From: CAYFFV01 sp964342695
GTDB lineage: Bacteria > Acidobacteriota > Vicinamibacteria > Vicinamibacterales > UBA8438
Length of the DNA: 64,000 nt
Reading direction: 5' to 3'
Assembly: GCA_964342695.1 (NCBI GenBank)
Contig: CAYFFV010000006.1
Coordinates: 44,669 to 108,668, forward strand
The position numbers and the translations under genes are program-made. Under the pieces are notes generated by a model, which searched no databases, was not told the origin of the DNA, and saw only the letters and a list, made by a program, of their open reading frames with translations. Positions 9,029 through 17,600 of this stretch are shown one piece after another. The first letter of the stretch is position 1, and each line of letters begins with the position of its first letter.

Positions 9029-10450
9029 TTAATAGATTAATAAGGTTTCCGGAAATTGAGCGTACCATCCAAACCAAAAAGCGCGCTGGGCTGGATATCT
9101 CTTTAGGCGAACCTTGGAATCCGTGGTCAAAAGTAGTTCATCTTCAGTAATTTCCCATGTATTTCCAAGTGTGTCGGCGATATGTTGCTGGTTTAAGAAA
9201 TTATTGAACTGGTATGTTTCTGATGTATAAACGCGATTTGCGCCTTCTTCGCTGGTAAGTACAACGATATTCTTATCAGCTATTTGATAATTAAAGACCC
9301 TTTTGTCTGCCAAAAACTGATTTGCAATGGCTAGTTGTGTCGAATCCGTAGAATTTGCTTTATTAAAGTGCATTACCAGTACTTCGTCTTTATTTCTTAA
9401 CCGGTCGTCTGTCCGTGACACTTGAAACATTAAATCATCCGTGCCGAAGTAGGATTGGTAAGCTGCTCCTTCTCCGTAGTCTCTGCTATGGCCGGTATTT
9501 AAAGACAAAACTGTAGTTTCTGGATGTTGGGATTTCCATTCTTTCCATGTAGTTGTGACCACACTGTGTGCGGTTAGGCGTATATTGTTTCCGGCTAAAG
9601 GTCCAACCACAGGTGTTCCTTGAAAGGTGTTCCACAGGCTCATGGTTTCGTGATCGAACATCAGTTTGTTTGATCGATAAAGTAATCCACTGGTACCAAA
9701 GGAATGATGTCCTTGGGTTGATTCACTTTCGAATGGGATTACAGTACCGCACAGTGTGCAATAGACGACTGTCAGTTCGAGATCGCCAAGTCGGTCTAAG
9801 GCCATCTCATGCCAAGCCAGAATCCGCTTTGGATATGCTCTGGTGGTGCCATTAATAGAGATTCCAAAGACGATGTTGTCGTCTTCAAGGTAAGTTGCGG
9901 CATCCGCTTGAAGCACTTTAGGGTACCTAAGCGGCGGAATTCCATTTACGGACACACCGCCCCATTCAATCTCGTCAAGTCTGATAAGCGATTGAGCTTC
10001 TCTGGTAAAGAAATTTCCGAATCGAGGATCGATCTGGCTATACCAAACTCCCTTTAAATAAATGTATTCGGGGTGTGGCTCATAGGGTTGAGTCCAGATC
10101 CAGTCATTCCATTTTGTGAGATCTTGGCCAAAAGATTGTCCCGTCTGTTTTTCAAGAAACTGGACGAGCGTGATGAAACTAAACATTCTGGGACTGGGAG
10201 GTCTCAGTAGTCGAGCGAGATCCCACATCATACCGGCATATCCTGAACGCCATTTTCTTTCAATTTCTGAGAGTGCTGGTTGTGCTTGTATACGATTTTG
10301 AGTGGCGGCTAAAAATAATTCGATGTTCGGATGTTCATCTGTGGCAAGTTGTCGGGGGCTTTTTACAAAAGCCAGTCCGAAGGTTGTTGGTATTACAAGA
10401 ACACATATGATTAACAGACAACCGGCGAGAGCCTTTAATCGTGCTAACAC
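9029..10450 (-). CDS. DUF3179 domain-containing protein
   Basis: The 473-residue product has an N-terminal hydrophobic segment (residues about 7-25) and matches the DUF3179 family: AYPKRILAWHEM, VVYCTLCGTVIPFES with a CxxC pair, GLLYRSNKLMFDHETMSLWN and the later segment around TVLSLNTGHSRDYG. The family is widespread in archaea and environmental bacteria, and its biochemical role is not established. The start is a GTG at 10450 with AAGGAAGG a few bases upstream. It is read in the same direction as CHEGN copies D-A and divergently from the carboxylesterase. The CxxC suggests metal or redox chemistry, which is an inference. Confidence 0.85.
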   Translation of the reverse strand: MLARLKALAGCLLIICVLVIPTTFGLAFVKSPRQLATDEHPNIELFLAATQNRIQAQPALSEIERKWRSGYAGMMWDLARLLRPPSPRMFSFITLVQFLEKQTGQSFGQDLTKWNDWIWTQPYEPHPEYIYLKGVWYSQIDPRFGNFFTREAQSLIRLDEIEWGGVSVNGIPPLRYPKVLQADAATYLEDDNIVFGISINGTTRAYPKRILAWHEMALDRLGDLELTVVYCTLCGTVIPFESESTQGHHSFGTSGLLYRSNKLMFDHETMSLWNTFQGTPVVGPLAGNNIRLTAHSVVTTTWKEWKSQHPETTVLSLNTGHSRDYGEGAAYQSYFGTDDLMFQVSRTDDRLRNKDEVLVMHFNKANSTDSTQLAIANQFLADKRVFNYQIADKNIVVLTSEEGANRVYTSETYQFNNFLNQQHIADTLGNTWEITEDELLLTTDSKVRLKRYPAQRAFWFGWYAQFPETLLIY

Positions 10451-10624
10451 TGGGCCTTCCTTAATGCAAAATTTGTGTATAAATTATGCTAACCAACGGT
10501 CGCTAACCCATTCCATGTAACTGTAATAAGTCGATTATAGGCAGATTAGCTAAGTTATTGCCGTATGATGGGTTTTTCATTTCACAACGACGATCCTTAA
10601 AGCGGTTAAAACGGAGGATTTTTC

Positions 10625-12301
10625 ATGTCTGGTAGTTTAGGACTACGCGCGGTCATTCATTTTAGTATTTGTTTGTCATTTTTGGCCTGTGCTCCGAATG
10701 ACACAGAGTCACCCATGTCTGTAACAAGTGACGTGCTAGGGATAACTGATCGGGTTGTACAGACTTCTGTCGGTTTACTAGAAGGAGAGTATTCTGACAG
10801 TTCCGACGAAGTCCGTGTGTTTCGAGGAGTGCCTTATGCGATTTCCCCGATTGGTGAAAATCGATGGCGGCCTTCGAAATCGGTGGTTCCCTGGGACGGA
10901 GTTCGTCAAGCGACTGAATTTAGCGCACCTTGTTGGCAGCGTCCCAGAGAGTATTCGTCGCTCTATACAAGAGGTGATCTTGCACCGAGTGAAGATTGTC
11001 TATATCTCAATATATGGACTTCTGCGAACGAGCCAACAGCGGCACTACCAGTAATGCTTTGGTTTCATGGAGGAGGACACAACAGTGGCGCCGGAAATCC
11101 GAAAATATTCGATGGTACATCCCTGTCGAAAAACGGTGTGATTGTTGTAACCATTAATTACAGACTTGGCCCATTTGGATTTCTAGCGCATCCAGCGTTT
11201 ACAGCTGAAAGTGCTCACGATTCATCTGGTAATTACGGGTTACTTGATCAAATAACGGCTCTAGAATGGGTACACAACAATATTGCAGCGTTCGGAGGTG
11301 ACCCTAGTAATGTAACGATCTTTGGGCAATCCGCGGGGTCATGGAGTGTGTGTTACTTAATGGCTTCTCCTCTCGCGCGTGGGTTGTTCCATAAAGCTAT
11401 CGGACAATCCGGAGGATGCTTTAAAGGGGAACGACCTTACCTTGATAAAACGGCAGATACGATCGGGGCGTCACAATCAGCACATGAAATAGGCCTGTCC
11501 GTAGCTCACGAATTAGGTGTTACGGGTACAGGGATCGAGGCGGCTCGGTCATTGCGTGCCGTGAAAGCCGAAGACATATTAGCGGTTGCTCTTGGTCCTG
11601 GTGCCATTATCGATGGATGGGTGCTTCCGAAAACCCCACGTGAAATTTTTATAGATGGCGATCATAATGATGTTCCTGTGATTGTCGGTGCCATGGCAAA
11701 CGAACGTGCCTCTCTCTATGAGGGTCCTGAGCCAACGCGTGAGGAGTTTCAGGCATCTGTGAAGCGTGAGTATGAAAAGCAGTCTGCGGCGATGCTAGAA
11801 GCTTATGCTGCGGAGTTAAGAACTTCTCCTTTAGTCGCCGAAATGCAACTGCAAGGCGACCGCACCTTTGTTTGGGAAATGAGGACATGGGCAACTACTG
11901 TTGAGAACGCTGGCAATGACGTTTATTTGTACTTTTTCAGCCACGTTCCACCAACATTTCGTCTTTATGTTCACGACGATCCTGATGTTACTCTTCCGCG
12001 GGGACGACGAGGTTACGGCGCTTATCATTCCGGAGATTTAGCTTATGTGTTTGGTAACGTCGGACTTGTTGGACTGGACTGGTCAGACTGGGATTACGAG
12101 TTATCGAACGTTATCTCACGGTATTGGGCCAATTTCGCGCGAACGGGGAATCCCAACGAAGATGGGTTACCTAGTTGGCCACGCTATGAACGCGATATTG
12201 ACCAGTGGCTTGAATTTGGTGACCAAATTCAAGCCACTGAAGATGTTCGACAAGAAAAGCTTGATCTTTTTGATAATTATTTTTCTTTCCCAAAATTCTG
12301 A
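10625..12301 (+). CDS. Type B carboxylesterase, predicted lipoprotein
   Basis: This enzyme of the alpha/beta-hydrolase type B carboxylesterase family (558 residues) hydrolyses carboxylic esters. Visible are the oxyanion-hole motif WFHGGGHNSGAG, the nucleophile elbow FGQSAGSWS, and the catalytic histidine context GAYHSGDLAYVFGN. The N-terminus has a hydrophobic stretch ending CLSFLACAPN, which looks like a lipobox, so it is probably anchored to a membrane facing the periplasm or surface. CGGAGG precedes the ATG. The neighbours are other exported proteins. The 3' end of the coding sequence contains a perfect 37-base inverted repeat, listed separately. The substrate is unknown. Confidence 0.88.
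   Translation: MSGSLGLRAVIHFSICLSFLACAPNDTESPMSVTSDVLGITDRVVQTSVGLLEGEYSDSSDEVRVFRGVPYAISPIGENRWRPSKSVVPWDGVRQATEFSAPCWQRPREYSSLYTRGDLAPSEDCLYLNIWTSANEPTAALPVMLWFHGGGHNSGAGNPKIFDGTSLSKNGVIVVTINYRLGPFGFLAHPAFTAESAHDSSGNYGLLDQITALEWVHNNIAAFGGDPSNVTIFGQSAGSWSVCYLMASPLARGLFHKAIGQSGGCFKGERPYLDKTADTIGASQSAHEIGLSVAHELGVTGTGIEAARSLRAVKAEDILAVALGPGAIIDGWVLPKTPREIFIDGDHNDVPVIVGAMANERASLYEGPEPTREEFQASVKREYEKQSAAMLEAYAAELRTSPLVAEMQLQGDRTFVWEMRTWATTVENAGNDVYLYFFSHVPPTFRLYVHDDPDVTLPRGRRGYGAYHSGDLAYVFGNVGLVGLDWSDWDYELSNVISRYWANFARTGNPNEDGLPSWPRYERDIDQWLEFGDQIQATEDVRQEKLDLFDNYFSFPKF
12203..12239. repeat. Perfect 37-base inverted repeat inside the esterase gene
   Basis: Two 18-base arms (12203-12220 and 12222-12239) are exact reverse complements separated by a single G at 12221. 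The left arm begins CAGTGGCTTGAATTTGGT. The repeat lies in frame in the last 7 percent of the carboxylesterase gene, where it encodes QWLEFGDQIQATE. It is not followed by a T-run in either direction within the gene, so it is not an ordinary terminator. Confidence 0.95.
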
Positions 12302-12308
12302 TATTAAG

Positions 12309-12806
12309 CTACTGAGACCAACCACGGACGGAGCCACGAGTTTTAATCCGCCATCCTTGTGAAGTTTTGGTGAAGGTGTCTTCATAATAGCCGGTCATGA
12401 GAGGTTGTGGAGGTTGTTGTTCCACGTTAAACAGCATCCAGTAGCCGCGTCCTTTAGCGCCATCCGCAGTTGGTGTAATGACGATACTAGTGTTGTTATG
12501 AGTGAGAACGGTGGGGCCTGCATTTAGTAGAGGTTCCGCCCATTTTTTGATGGCTTCTTTTCCGGAATGAGCCTCGCCTGATCCCGTCGTATAGATGGCA
12601 TCGTCAGCGAAAATTGAGAGAAGTAAATCTTGATCTCGAAAATCGAGTCCTTGATTGTAACGGGCGTAAAGTTGTTGGATTTCAGCAATATCAGACCCAG
12701 TGAGTGAACCTGCGGCCTGAATTGCATTAGTGCGTGTAAAAATCCCTAAAAGTGTCGCAATTGTTACAAAGATGGAAATAGCTATGAATAAGTGTGATCT
12801 TCGCAT
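12309..12806 (-). CDS. Secreted NTF2/SnoaL-like protein
   Basis: The 165-residue product has an N-terminal signal sequence or anchor (residues about 5-30) and one SnoaL/NTF2-like cone domain. Typical elements are IQQLYARYNQGLDFRD, FADDAIYTTG, and TKTSQGWRIKTR at the C-terminal end. Such domains bind small molecules or act as cyclases and isomerases, but no catalytic set can be assigned here. GAGGGAGA lies upstream of the ATG. It is downstream of CHEGN copy E on the same strand (114-base gap) and converges on the esterase gene with 7 bases between stops. A related gene lies at 41015 beside copy H. Confidence 0.75.
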   Translation of the reverse strand: MRRSHLFIAISIFVTIATLLGIFTRTNAIQAAGSLTGSDIAEIQQLYARYNQGLDFRDQDLLLSIFADDAIYTTGSGEAHSGKEAIKKWAEPLLNAGPTVLTHNNTSIVITPTADGAKGRGYWMLFNVEQQPPQPLMTGYYEDTFTKTSQGWRIKTRGSVRGWSQ

Positions 12807-12920
12807 TTCTGGTTCTCCCTCAAGATTAAAAAACAGAAAGACCGATGAGACTACTTATGCGCTCACCGGTCTTTGCATCTCTATATGAAATTCACTCAGC
12901 GTATAACTTTCACGCCGCGT

Positions 12921-13886
12921 TTAATTTTCAGATTTCATTGCCTCTCTTTCAGCTTCCCGATGTCCTGCAAGTATGCCTTCCATACCGTAGTTGCCTTCGT
13001 GGCAGGCGTACTCGTAAATCGGACTTGACGACATTTTCATGGGGACCAACGCTGTCCAGGGACGCGTAAACGCACGAGGATCATTAACAGTAAACTCGTA
13101 ATTCAACGTTTCGTTGTTGATCCGCGTAAAGCGTTCAATAAGATGCATGCTTTCTGTCGATCCTCGATAACTCGTTTTGTTGGTGAGGTTGATCGTTTCG
13201 ATGACGAGAGTGTTTCCATCCCAGTAACCTCGTGAATCTCCATGCCACTGTCTTACATGAGGTGGGAGGTGAGGGCGATTATCTAAGGGTACAACTCTTG
13301 AATCGTGTACCATCTCATTGAGTAACACCACGTGATCTTCTGTTTGAAAAATCTGTACAACATTGTTGTATGCACTGGGTGTCATAGGCGGACCAGTGTT
13401 AAAGCCGAGGATACATCTCTCGGCGATGCCACGGTCTTCCCATGAATCAGCTGGATGATCAACAAGATATTTTCGTCGTGCGGCGACACGTTCGGTTGCA
13501 GTCGCAGTCATTGCAGGAACTTTGCCATCTGGAGGATCGGTAATTAATGAGGTCCGTCGGTCTTCTGTGACGCCAGATCCTGCATCAAACCAAAATTCGT
13601 CGTATGTTCCAGTAGAGTCGTCTCCACCTTCTGAAATGCGTTGCCACAAGGCATCTGAATTTGCGACCACTGATGCAGCATCTTCCTCTGTTAGGATGGC
13701 CTTATCTGCGAATTGGGCCGGCCTTTCCATTGGAGTCATAGTCGCAAAATCCCAAACGCCTTGGATATCAGGTTTACCCCACGATGTTTGTGGAATAGTC
13801 TCTCCAGATTGGGCAAAATTAGTTTGTGGCAGAAGTAATGTAAATGCGGTAATCAAGAATAGGGCCGCGAGATTGCGATTAGTCAT
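12921..13886 (-). CDS. CHEGN-family secreted protein, copy E
   Basis: This copy has 321 residues from the ATG at 13886, which is preferred to an upstream in-frame ATG at 13922 because GGAGGTAG lies just before it and a clean signal peptide (to about residue 26) follows. Motifs are WGKPDIQGVW (36-45), PMERP, RRTSLITDPPDGKVP, AERCILGFNTGPP, EMVHDSRVVPLDNRPHLPP, HGDSRGYWDGNTLVIETINL and YACHEGNYGMEGIL with Cys295. The GFNTGPP variant after the first cysteine is shared with copy G. It is followed by an NTF2-like gene in the same direction. Function unknown. Confidence 0.8.
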   Translation of the reverse strand: MTNRNLAALFLITAFTLLLPQTNFAQSGETIPQTSWGKPDIQGVWDFATMTPMERPAQFADKAILTEEDAASVVANSDALWQRISEGGDDSTGTYDEFWFDAGSGVTEDRRTSLITDPPDGKVPAMTATATERVAARRKYLVDHPADSWEDRGIAERCILGFNTGPPMTPSAYNNVVQIFQTEDHVVLLNEMVHDSRVVPLDNRPHLPPHVRQWHGDSRGYWDGNTLVIETINLTNKTSYRGSTESMHLIERFTRINNETLNYEFTVNDPRAFTRPWTALVPMKMSSSPIYEYACHEGNYGMEGILAGHREAEREAMKSEN

Positions 13887-14102
13887 TGTGCTACCTCCAT
13901 GGGGACGATATATATGCCTCAATGTATCACGTAATTATCAAAGAACAGGTATCTTAAATTTGATTCAAGTTAAATAATTAGGTGGCTCGTTGTATTTCTC
14001 TAGAAAAATTACCGAACATGCGTATTTTTTGTTTTTTTTGGTCTATTTCTTGTTTGTGAAGGCTTTTTGTTTGACGCTGACAGAAGCGGTAAGCATAATT
14101 TG

Positions 14103-15722
14103 ATGACCATGCTCTTAAAAACATCAAACCGCCTGCCAATTTCTGTCTTGATTCTTTCGAGTCTGTTCTTTTGCGCTTCGACGGTTTCTGCTGAGACTGA
14201 TTTGAGACTTGTGAATGCGGCAGAGATTCAAGATTGGGACAGCGTGAGTGATTTATTGCAACGAGGTGTTCGTGCTGATACTTCCAGGGCGGATGGTGTA
14301 ACGGCGCTACTATGGGCGGCACATTGGGATGCTCCTGAAGCTGTGGATCTCTTGCTGGACGCCGGTGCGGATGTCAACGCTGCGGAGGATCACGGCGTGA
14401 CGCCTTTGTCGCGTGCTTGTCTCAATGCGAGTGTTCGCATGGTTCAAAAACTTTTGTCTGTTGGTGCGGATCCAAACTTAGCTCAAGCAAATGGTCTTAC
14501 GCCACTCATGATTGCTGCTCAAACTGGAAATTTGAAAGTAGTTGAGGCACTGTTGTCCCACAACGCCGATCCTAATGCTGCAACGGAAACGACAGGTGCG
14601 ACTGCGCTTATGTGGGCAGTAGAGGAATCGCATCCTAGGGTGGTCAGGAAGTTAATCGATGGCGGTGCGACTATCGCTGTGTCGACTACAAAAGGTTTTA
14701 CGCCATTAATGACGACGGCTCGGCAGGGAGATCTTGAGATAGCAAGGATCCTTATTGAAGGTGGCGTGGACTTAAATGAGACTGGATCAGATGGCACGCA
14801 TGCGTTGCCGTTGTCAATTATGTTTGGCCAGTACGAATTTGCGCATTTTCTTCTAGAAAATGGAGTTGATCCAGATGCGTCAATGGGTGGCATCCACGCT
14901 TTGCATGCTGCTGTTGGTCAAATCGGTACATGGATGACTCACTGGAATCGTCAGCATGGTGGCAGCGGGTTGGGTGGAACGTTTGGCCGACCTGGGCTCA
15001 GTGCGAGCGGTCGTCTTGGTGTCGTGAAAGCACTCTTAGCACGTGGCGCTGATCCCAATGTACGCATCAAGACTTCGGCATTGGTAATGAGTTACATTGG
15101 CCACACCAAGAAAGGCGCCTTCGAGCCATATGCATGTGGAACTGGAGATTTAAAGGGAGCTACGCCACTTTGGGTGGCCGCCTTTGGTGCCAACGGAAGT
15201 ATGGGACAAATATTCGCTGAATTTGCCCACTATAATCGTTCCAACAGCAGCGTGGACATCATTAATACATTGCTGGATGCTGGGGCAGACCTTAATTTAA
15301 CAACGGATGATGGCACTACGCCTCTTATGGTCGCGGCGGGCCTTGGAATTTCGACTCACCATCCAGGTGAACCGCGCGGGCTGCGATCCGCGGTTGGTGA
15401 AGAAGCAGTAAAGGCTTTACTTGCCGCTGGTTCTGATATCAATGCAGTTAATGAAGCCGATTTCACCGCTTTACACGGTGCGGCTTTTCGTGGCCTAAAT
15501 GAAATCGTTGAACTTCTGGTTGCGCGTGGTGCCGAAATAGATGCAAGAGATTTTCGAGGACGTACACCATATCGTCTTGCTGAAGGTTCCAAGCAATCAT
15601 TCCAATTTCAATCGTGGCCTGAAACTGCTGATCTCTTGCGCAGTCTTGGTGCCGACACTCAAATAGGTATTCCAGGTTCTGTGCAAGAACGAGCCGATCG
15701 AGATATTACCGCCGGCGAGTAA
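14103..15722 (+). CDS. Secreted ankyrin-repeat protein
   Basis: The product, about 539 residues, has a signal peptide (cleavage likely after VSA) followed by roughly ten ankyrin repeats, recognised from units such as DGVTALLWAAHW, LLLDAGADVNAAEDHG, NGLTPLMIAAQTG and DFTALHGAAFRG. Ankyrin arrays bind proteins; no enzyme domain is visible. A glycine-rich insert (around residues 280-300) interrupts the array. The start is uncertain: an in-frame codon exists at 14067 and ATGs at 14103 and 14109, and none has a strong ribosome site. Its last 17 bases overlap the end of the convergent EamA gene. The partner is unknown. Confidence 0.82.
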   Translation: MTMLLKTSNRLPISVLILSSLFFCASTVSAETDLRLVNAAEIQDWDSVSDLLQRGVRADTSRADGVTALLWAAHWDAPEAVDLLLDAGADVNAAEDHGVTPLSRACLNASVRMVQKLLSVGADPNLAQANGLTPLMIAAQTGNLKVVEALLSHNADPNAATETTGATALMWAVEESHPRVVRKLIDGGATIAVSTTKGFTPLMTTARQGDLEIARILIEGGVDLNETGSDGTHALPLSIMFGQYEFAHFLLENGVDPDASMGGIHALHAAVGQIGTWMTHWNRQHGGSGLGGTFGRPGLSASGRLGVVKALLARGADPNVRIKTSALVMSYIGHTKKGAFEPYACGTGDLKGATPLWVAAFGANGSMGQIFAEFAHYNRSNSSVDIINTLLDAGADLNLTTDDGTTPLMVAAGLGISTHHPGEPRGLRSAVGEEAVKALLAAGSDINAVNEADFTALHGAAFRGLNEIVELLVARGAEIDARDFRGRTPYRLAEGSKQSFQFQSWPETADLLRSLGADTQIGIPGSVQERADRDITAGE

Positions 15723-16638
15723 TTTTTTCGCTGTGATATAAAGTGCCGCGGTGAGCGATTGTGATTCCTATCAGAATCAGTACTCCACCGCTTATTTGTG
15801 GACCACTGAGTACTTGTGCAAATAGAATCCAACTCAAAACAGCGGTAACCAGTGGCTGAATAAGAAGGCCAAGGCCAGCGAAACTAGCAGGGAGCTCTGC
15901 CATTGCGTACACGATCAGACCTTGCCCCCCTGCATGTACGATAAAAGCTAAGACCAGCACTGATAGCCAGGCTTCGACAGTCGACGGGACAATTTGTTCA
16001 CCGCTAACGGATGCAATGAATAGCAGTCCAATGGCGGAGATTGTACTGGTATAGGCCATGATATGAGACACGCTCATTGTTTTACGGAGCATCTTCAATA
16101 AGAGTAAATAACAGGTATAGAAGCAGGCCGTAAGTAATCCAAGGGCGTCTCCAAACAGAGGATCTCGGCCTAATTGAAAATCGACACCAAGTAGTACTCC
16201 TGTCCCAAGAAGAGCGATGATCGCTCCTAGGGCGAAGGTCCACCCGAGACGTTCTTTGAGCCACAAATAACTAATAACGGCAACAAAAATCGATGCCAGA
16301 TTTACTAATAAGGTTGCATTGGCTAGAGTCGTGTACTCGAATGATTTATGCCAGACGGCAAGGTCGGCAGCAAAAACTATTCCTGGCAAAAATAAGACTT
16401 TCTTGCTGGTGACGATTGCTGTTTTGTTTCGAGATCTTGATCTCAGATGAAGCCACCAGAACAAAGGAGAAGCTAAAGCTGTACGCCAAAAAGCCGTAGC
16501 GATAATTCCGATCCCTCCACCTGGTAAATATTGCTCACTTTCAACGGCAAGTTTTGGAAAAATTGGGGCAAGTCCTATTCCAAAAGCACCGATAAACAAA
16601 GCAATGAGAGCTTTACGTTTGATAGACACACGAGGCAA
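15706..16638 (-). CDS. EamA/DMT-family transporter
   Basis: This 310-residue membrane protein has about ten hydrophobic helices arranged as two repeated five-helix halves, as in the drug/metabolite transporter superfamily (EamA, RhaT-like). Recognisable parts are NATLLVNLASIFVAVISYLWLKE in the first half (first 20 residues most typical) and a second-half end with PQISGGVLILIGI. It probably exports a small metabolite; the substrate cannot be told. It is 17 bases downstream of CHEGN copy F and so probably the last gene of the five-gene minus-strand operon starting at 21602. Confidence 0.85.
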   Translation of the reverse strand: MPRVSIKRKALIALFIGAFGIGLAPIFPKLAVESEQYLPGGGIGIIATAFWRTALASPLFWWLHLRSRSRNKTAIVTSKKVLFLPGIVFAADLAVWHKSFEYTTLANATLLVNLASIFVAVISYLWLKERLGWTFALGAIIALLGTGVLLGVDFQLGRDPLFGDALGLLTACFYTCYLLLLKMLRKTMSVSHIMAYTSTISAIGLLFIASVSGEQIVPSTVEAWLSVLVLAFIVHAGGQGLIVYAMAELPASFAGLGLLIQPLVTAVLSWILFAQVLSGPQISGGVLILIGITIAHRGTLYHSEKITRRR

Positions 16639-16655
16639 TTTTTAACAGAGTTACA

Positions 16656-17600
16656 TTATTTTTCTTGGCTTCTCGCCCCACTCAAAATACCTTCAAGACC
16701 GATATTCCCTTCGTGACAAGCGTATTCGTACAGGGGGCCTTTAAATCGGCGCATTGGTATAGCGGCGGTCCATGGATGTGCATAAGTTGTGGGATCTGTT
16801 ACGGTGTACTGGTGATCAATAGTATTTTTGTCAATGAGTGTAAAGTGTTCGGTGAGGTGGAGCCCAGAACCTGAGCCCGGGCAACAATTGTAGGAATTAA
16901 AGACGATATCATCTTTAAAGTTATTCGTTTCTACGACCAAAGTGTTATTTTCCCATCGTCCTCGAGAAATTCCAGTCCACTGACGAATATTTTCAGGAAT
17001 GTGAGGTCTTTCGTCCAGAAAAATGAAACGCACCTCGTGAATCATTTCTTGCAGAATAATTACTAGATTTGGCGTCTGCATAATATGAAAGTTGTTGTTG
17101 TAGCCACCAGGACGTTTTGGTGCACCTCGAGTGATACAACGTTCCGCAAGGGTTCGATTCTTCCATGAGTCGCTGCCCCTTTGCCAAGATGCTCGAAGTT
17201 CACCAGCCGCTGTTCTCGGCGGTAATTTTCCGTCCGCGGGGTTAATAATCAGTGAAGTTCTACTGAGTAAGTTGCCTCGATCAAACCAAAAAGCATTGTA
17301 ACTACCGGTGTCCCCTGGTCGAGGTGGTTGATCTGCCAGCTCTCGTGCCACCTGATCCAATTCTGTCAGCTCAGCCTCAGACAGGAATTGCTTGTTCTCA
17401 AACGCTGGAGGTTTTTCTAGAGGGGTAGTTGTGGAATTATTCCAAAGACCTTGTAAGTCCGGATCTCCCCAAGAAGTGCGCGGGATAACCCACGATTTAG
17501 ACTGGGTATTCTCGGGTTGCGCGAATGTTGTGGGTCGCAGCGGAAAAAAAATCAAAAAAATCATAAAAAGAATACTGGGTTTTTTAAGATACCGGCTCAT
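16656..17600 (-). CDS. CHEGN-family secreted protein, copy F
   Basis: The 314-residue copy has a signal peptide to about residue 28, WGDPDLQGLW (44-53), PLEKP, RTSLIINPADGKLPP, AERCITRGAPKRPGG, EMIHEVRFIFLDERPHIP, GISRGRWENNTLVVETNNF and YACHEGNIGLEGIL with Cys295. It differs from all siblings in carrying two adjacent cysteines (YNCCPGSGSG) between the strand after the NNF motif and the LTEHFT motif. Its ATG overlaps the stop of the metallo-beta-lactamase-fold gene by four bases, so the two are translationally coupled. Function unknown. Confidence 0.8.
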   Translation of the reverse strand: MSRYLKKPSILFMIFLIFFPLRPTTFAQPENTQSKSWVIPRTSWGDPDLQGLWNNSTTTPLEKPPAFENKQFLSEAELTELDQVARELADQPPRPGDTGSYNAFWFDRGNLLSRTSLIINPADGKLPPRTAAGELRASWQRGSDSWKNRTLAERCITRGAPKRPGGYNNNFHIMQTPNLVIILQEMIHEVRFIFLDERPHIPENIRQWTGISRGRWENNTLVVETNNFKDDIVFNSYNCCPGSGSGLHLTEHFTLIDKNTIDHQYTVTDPTTYAHPWTAAIPMRRFKGPLYEYACHEGNIGLEGILSGARSQEK

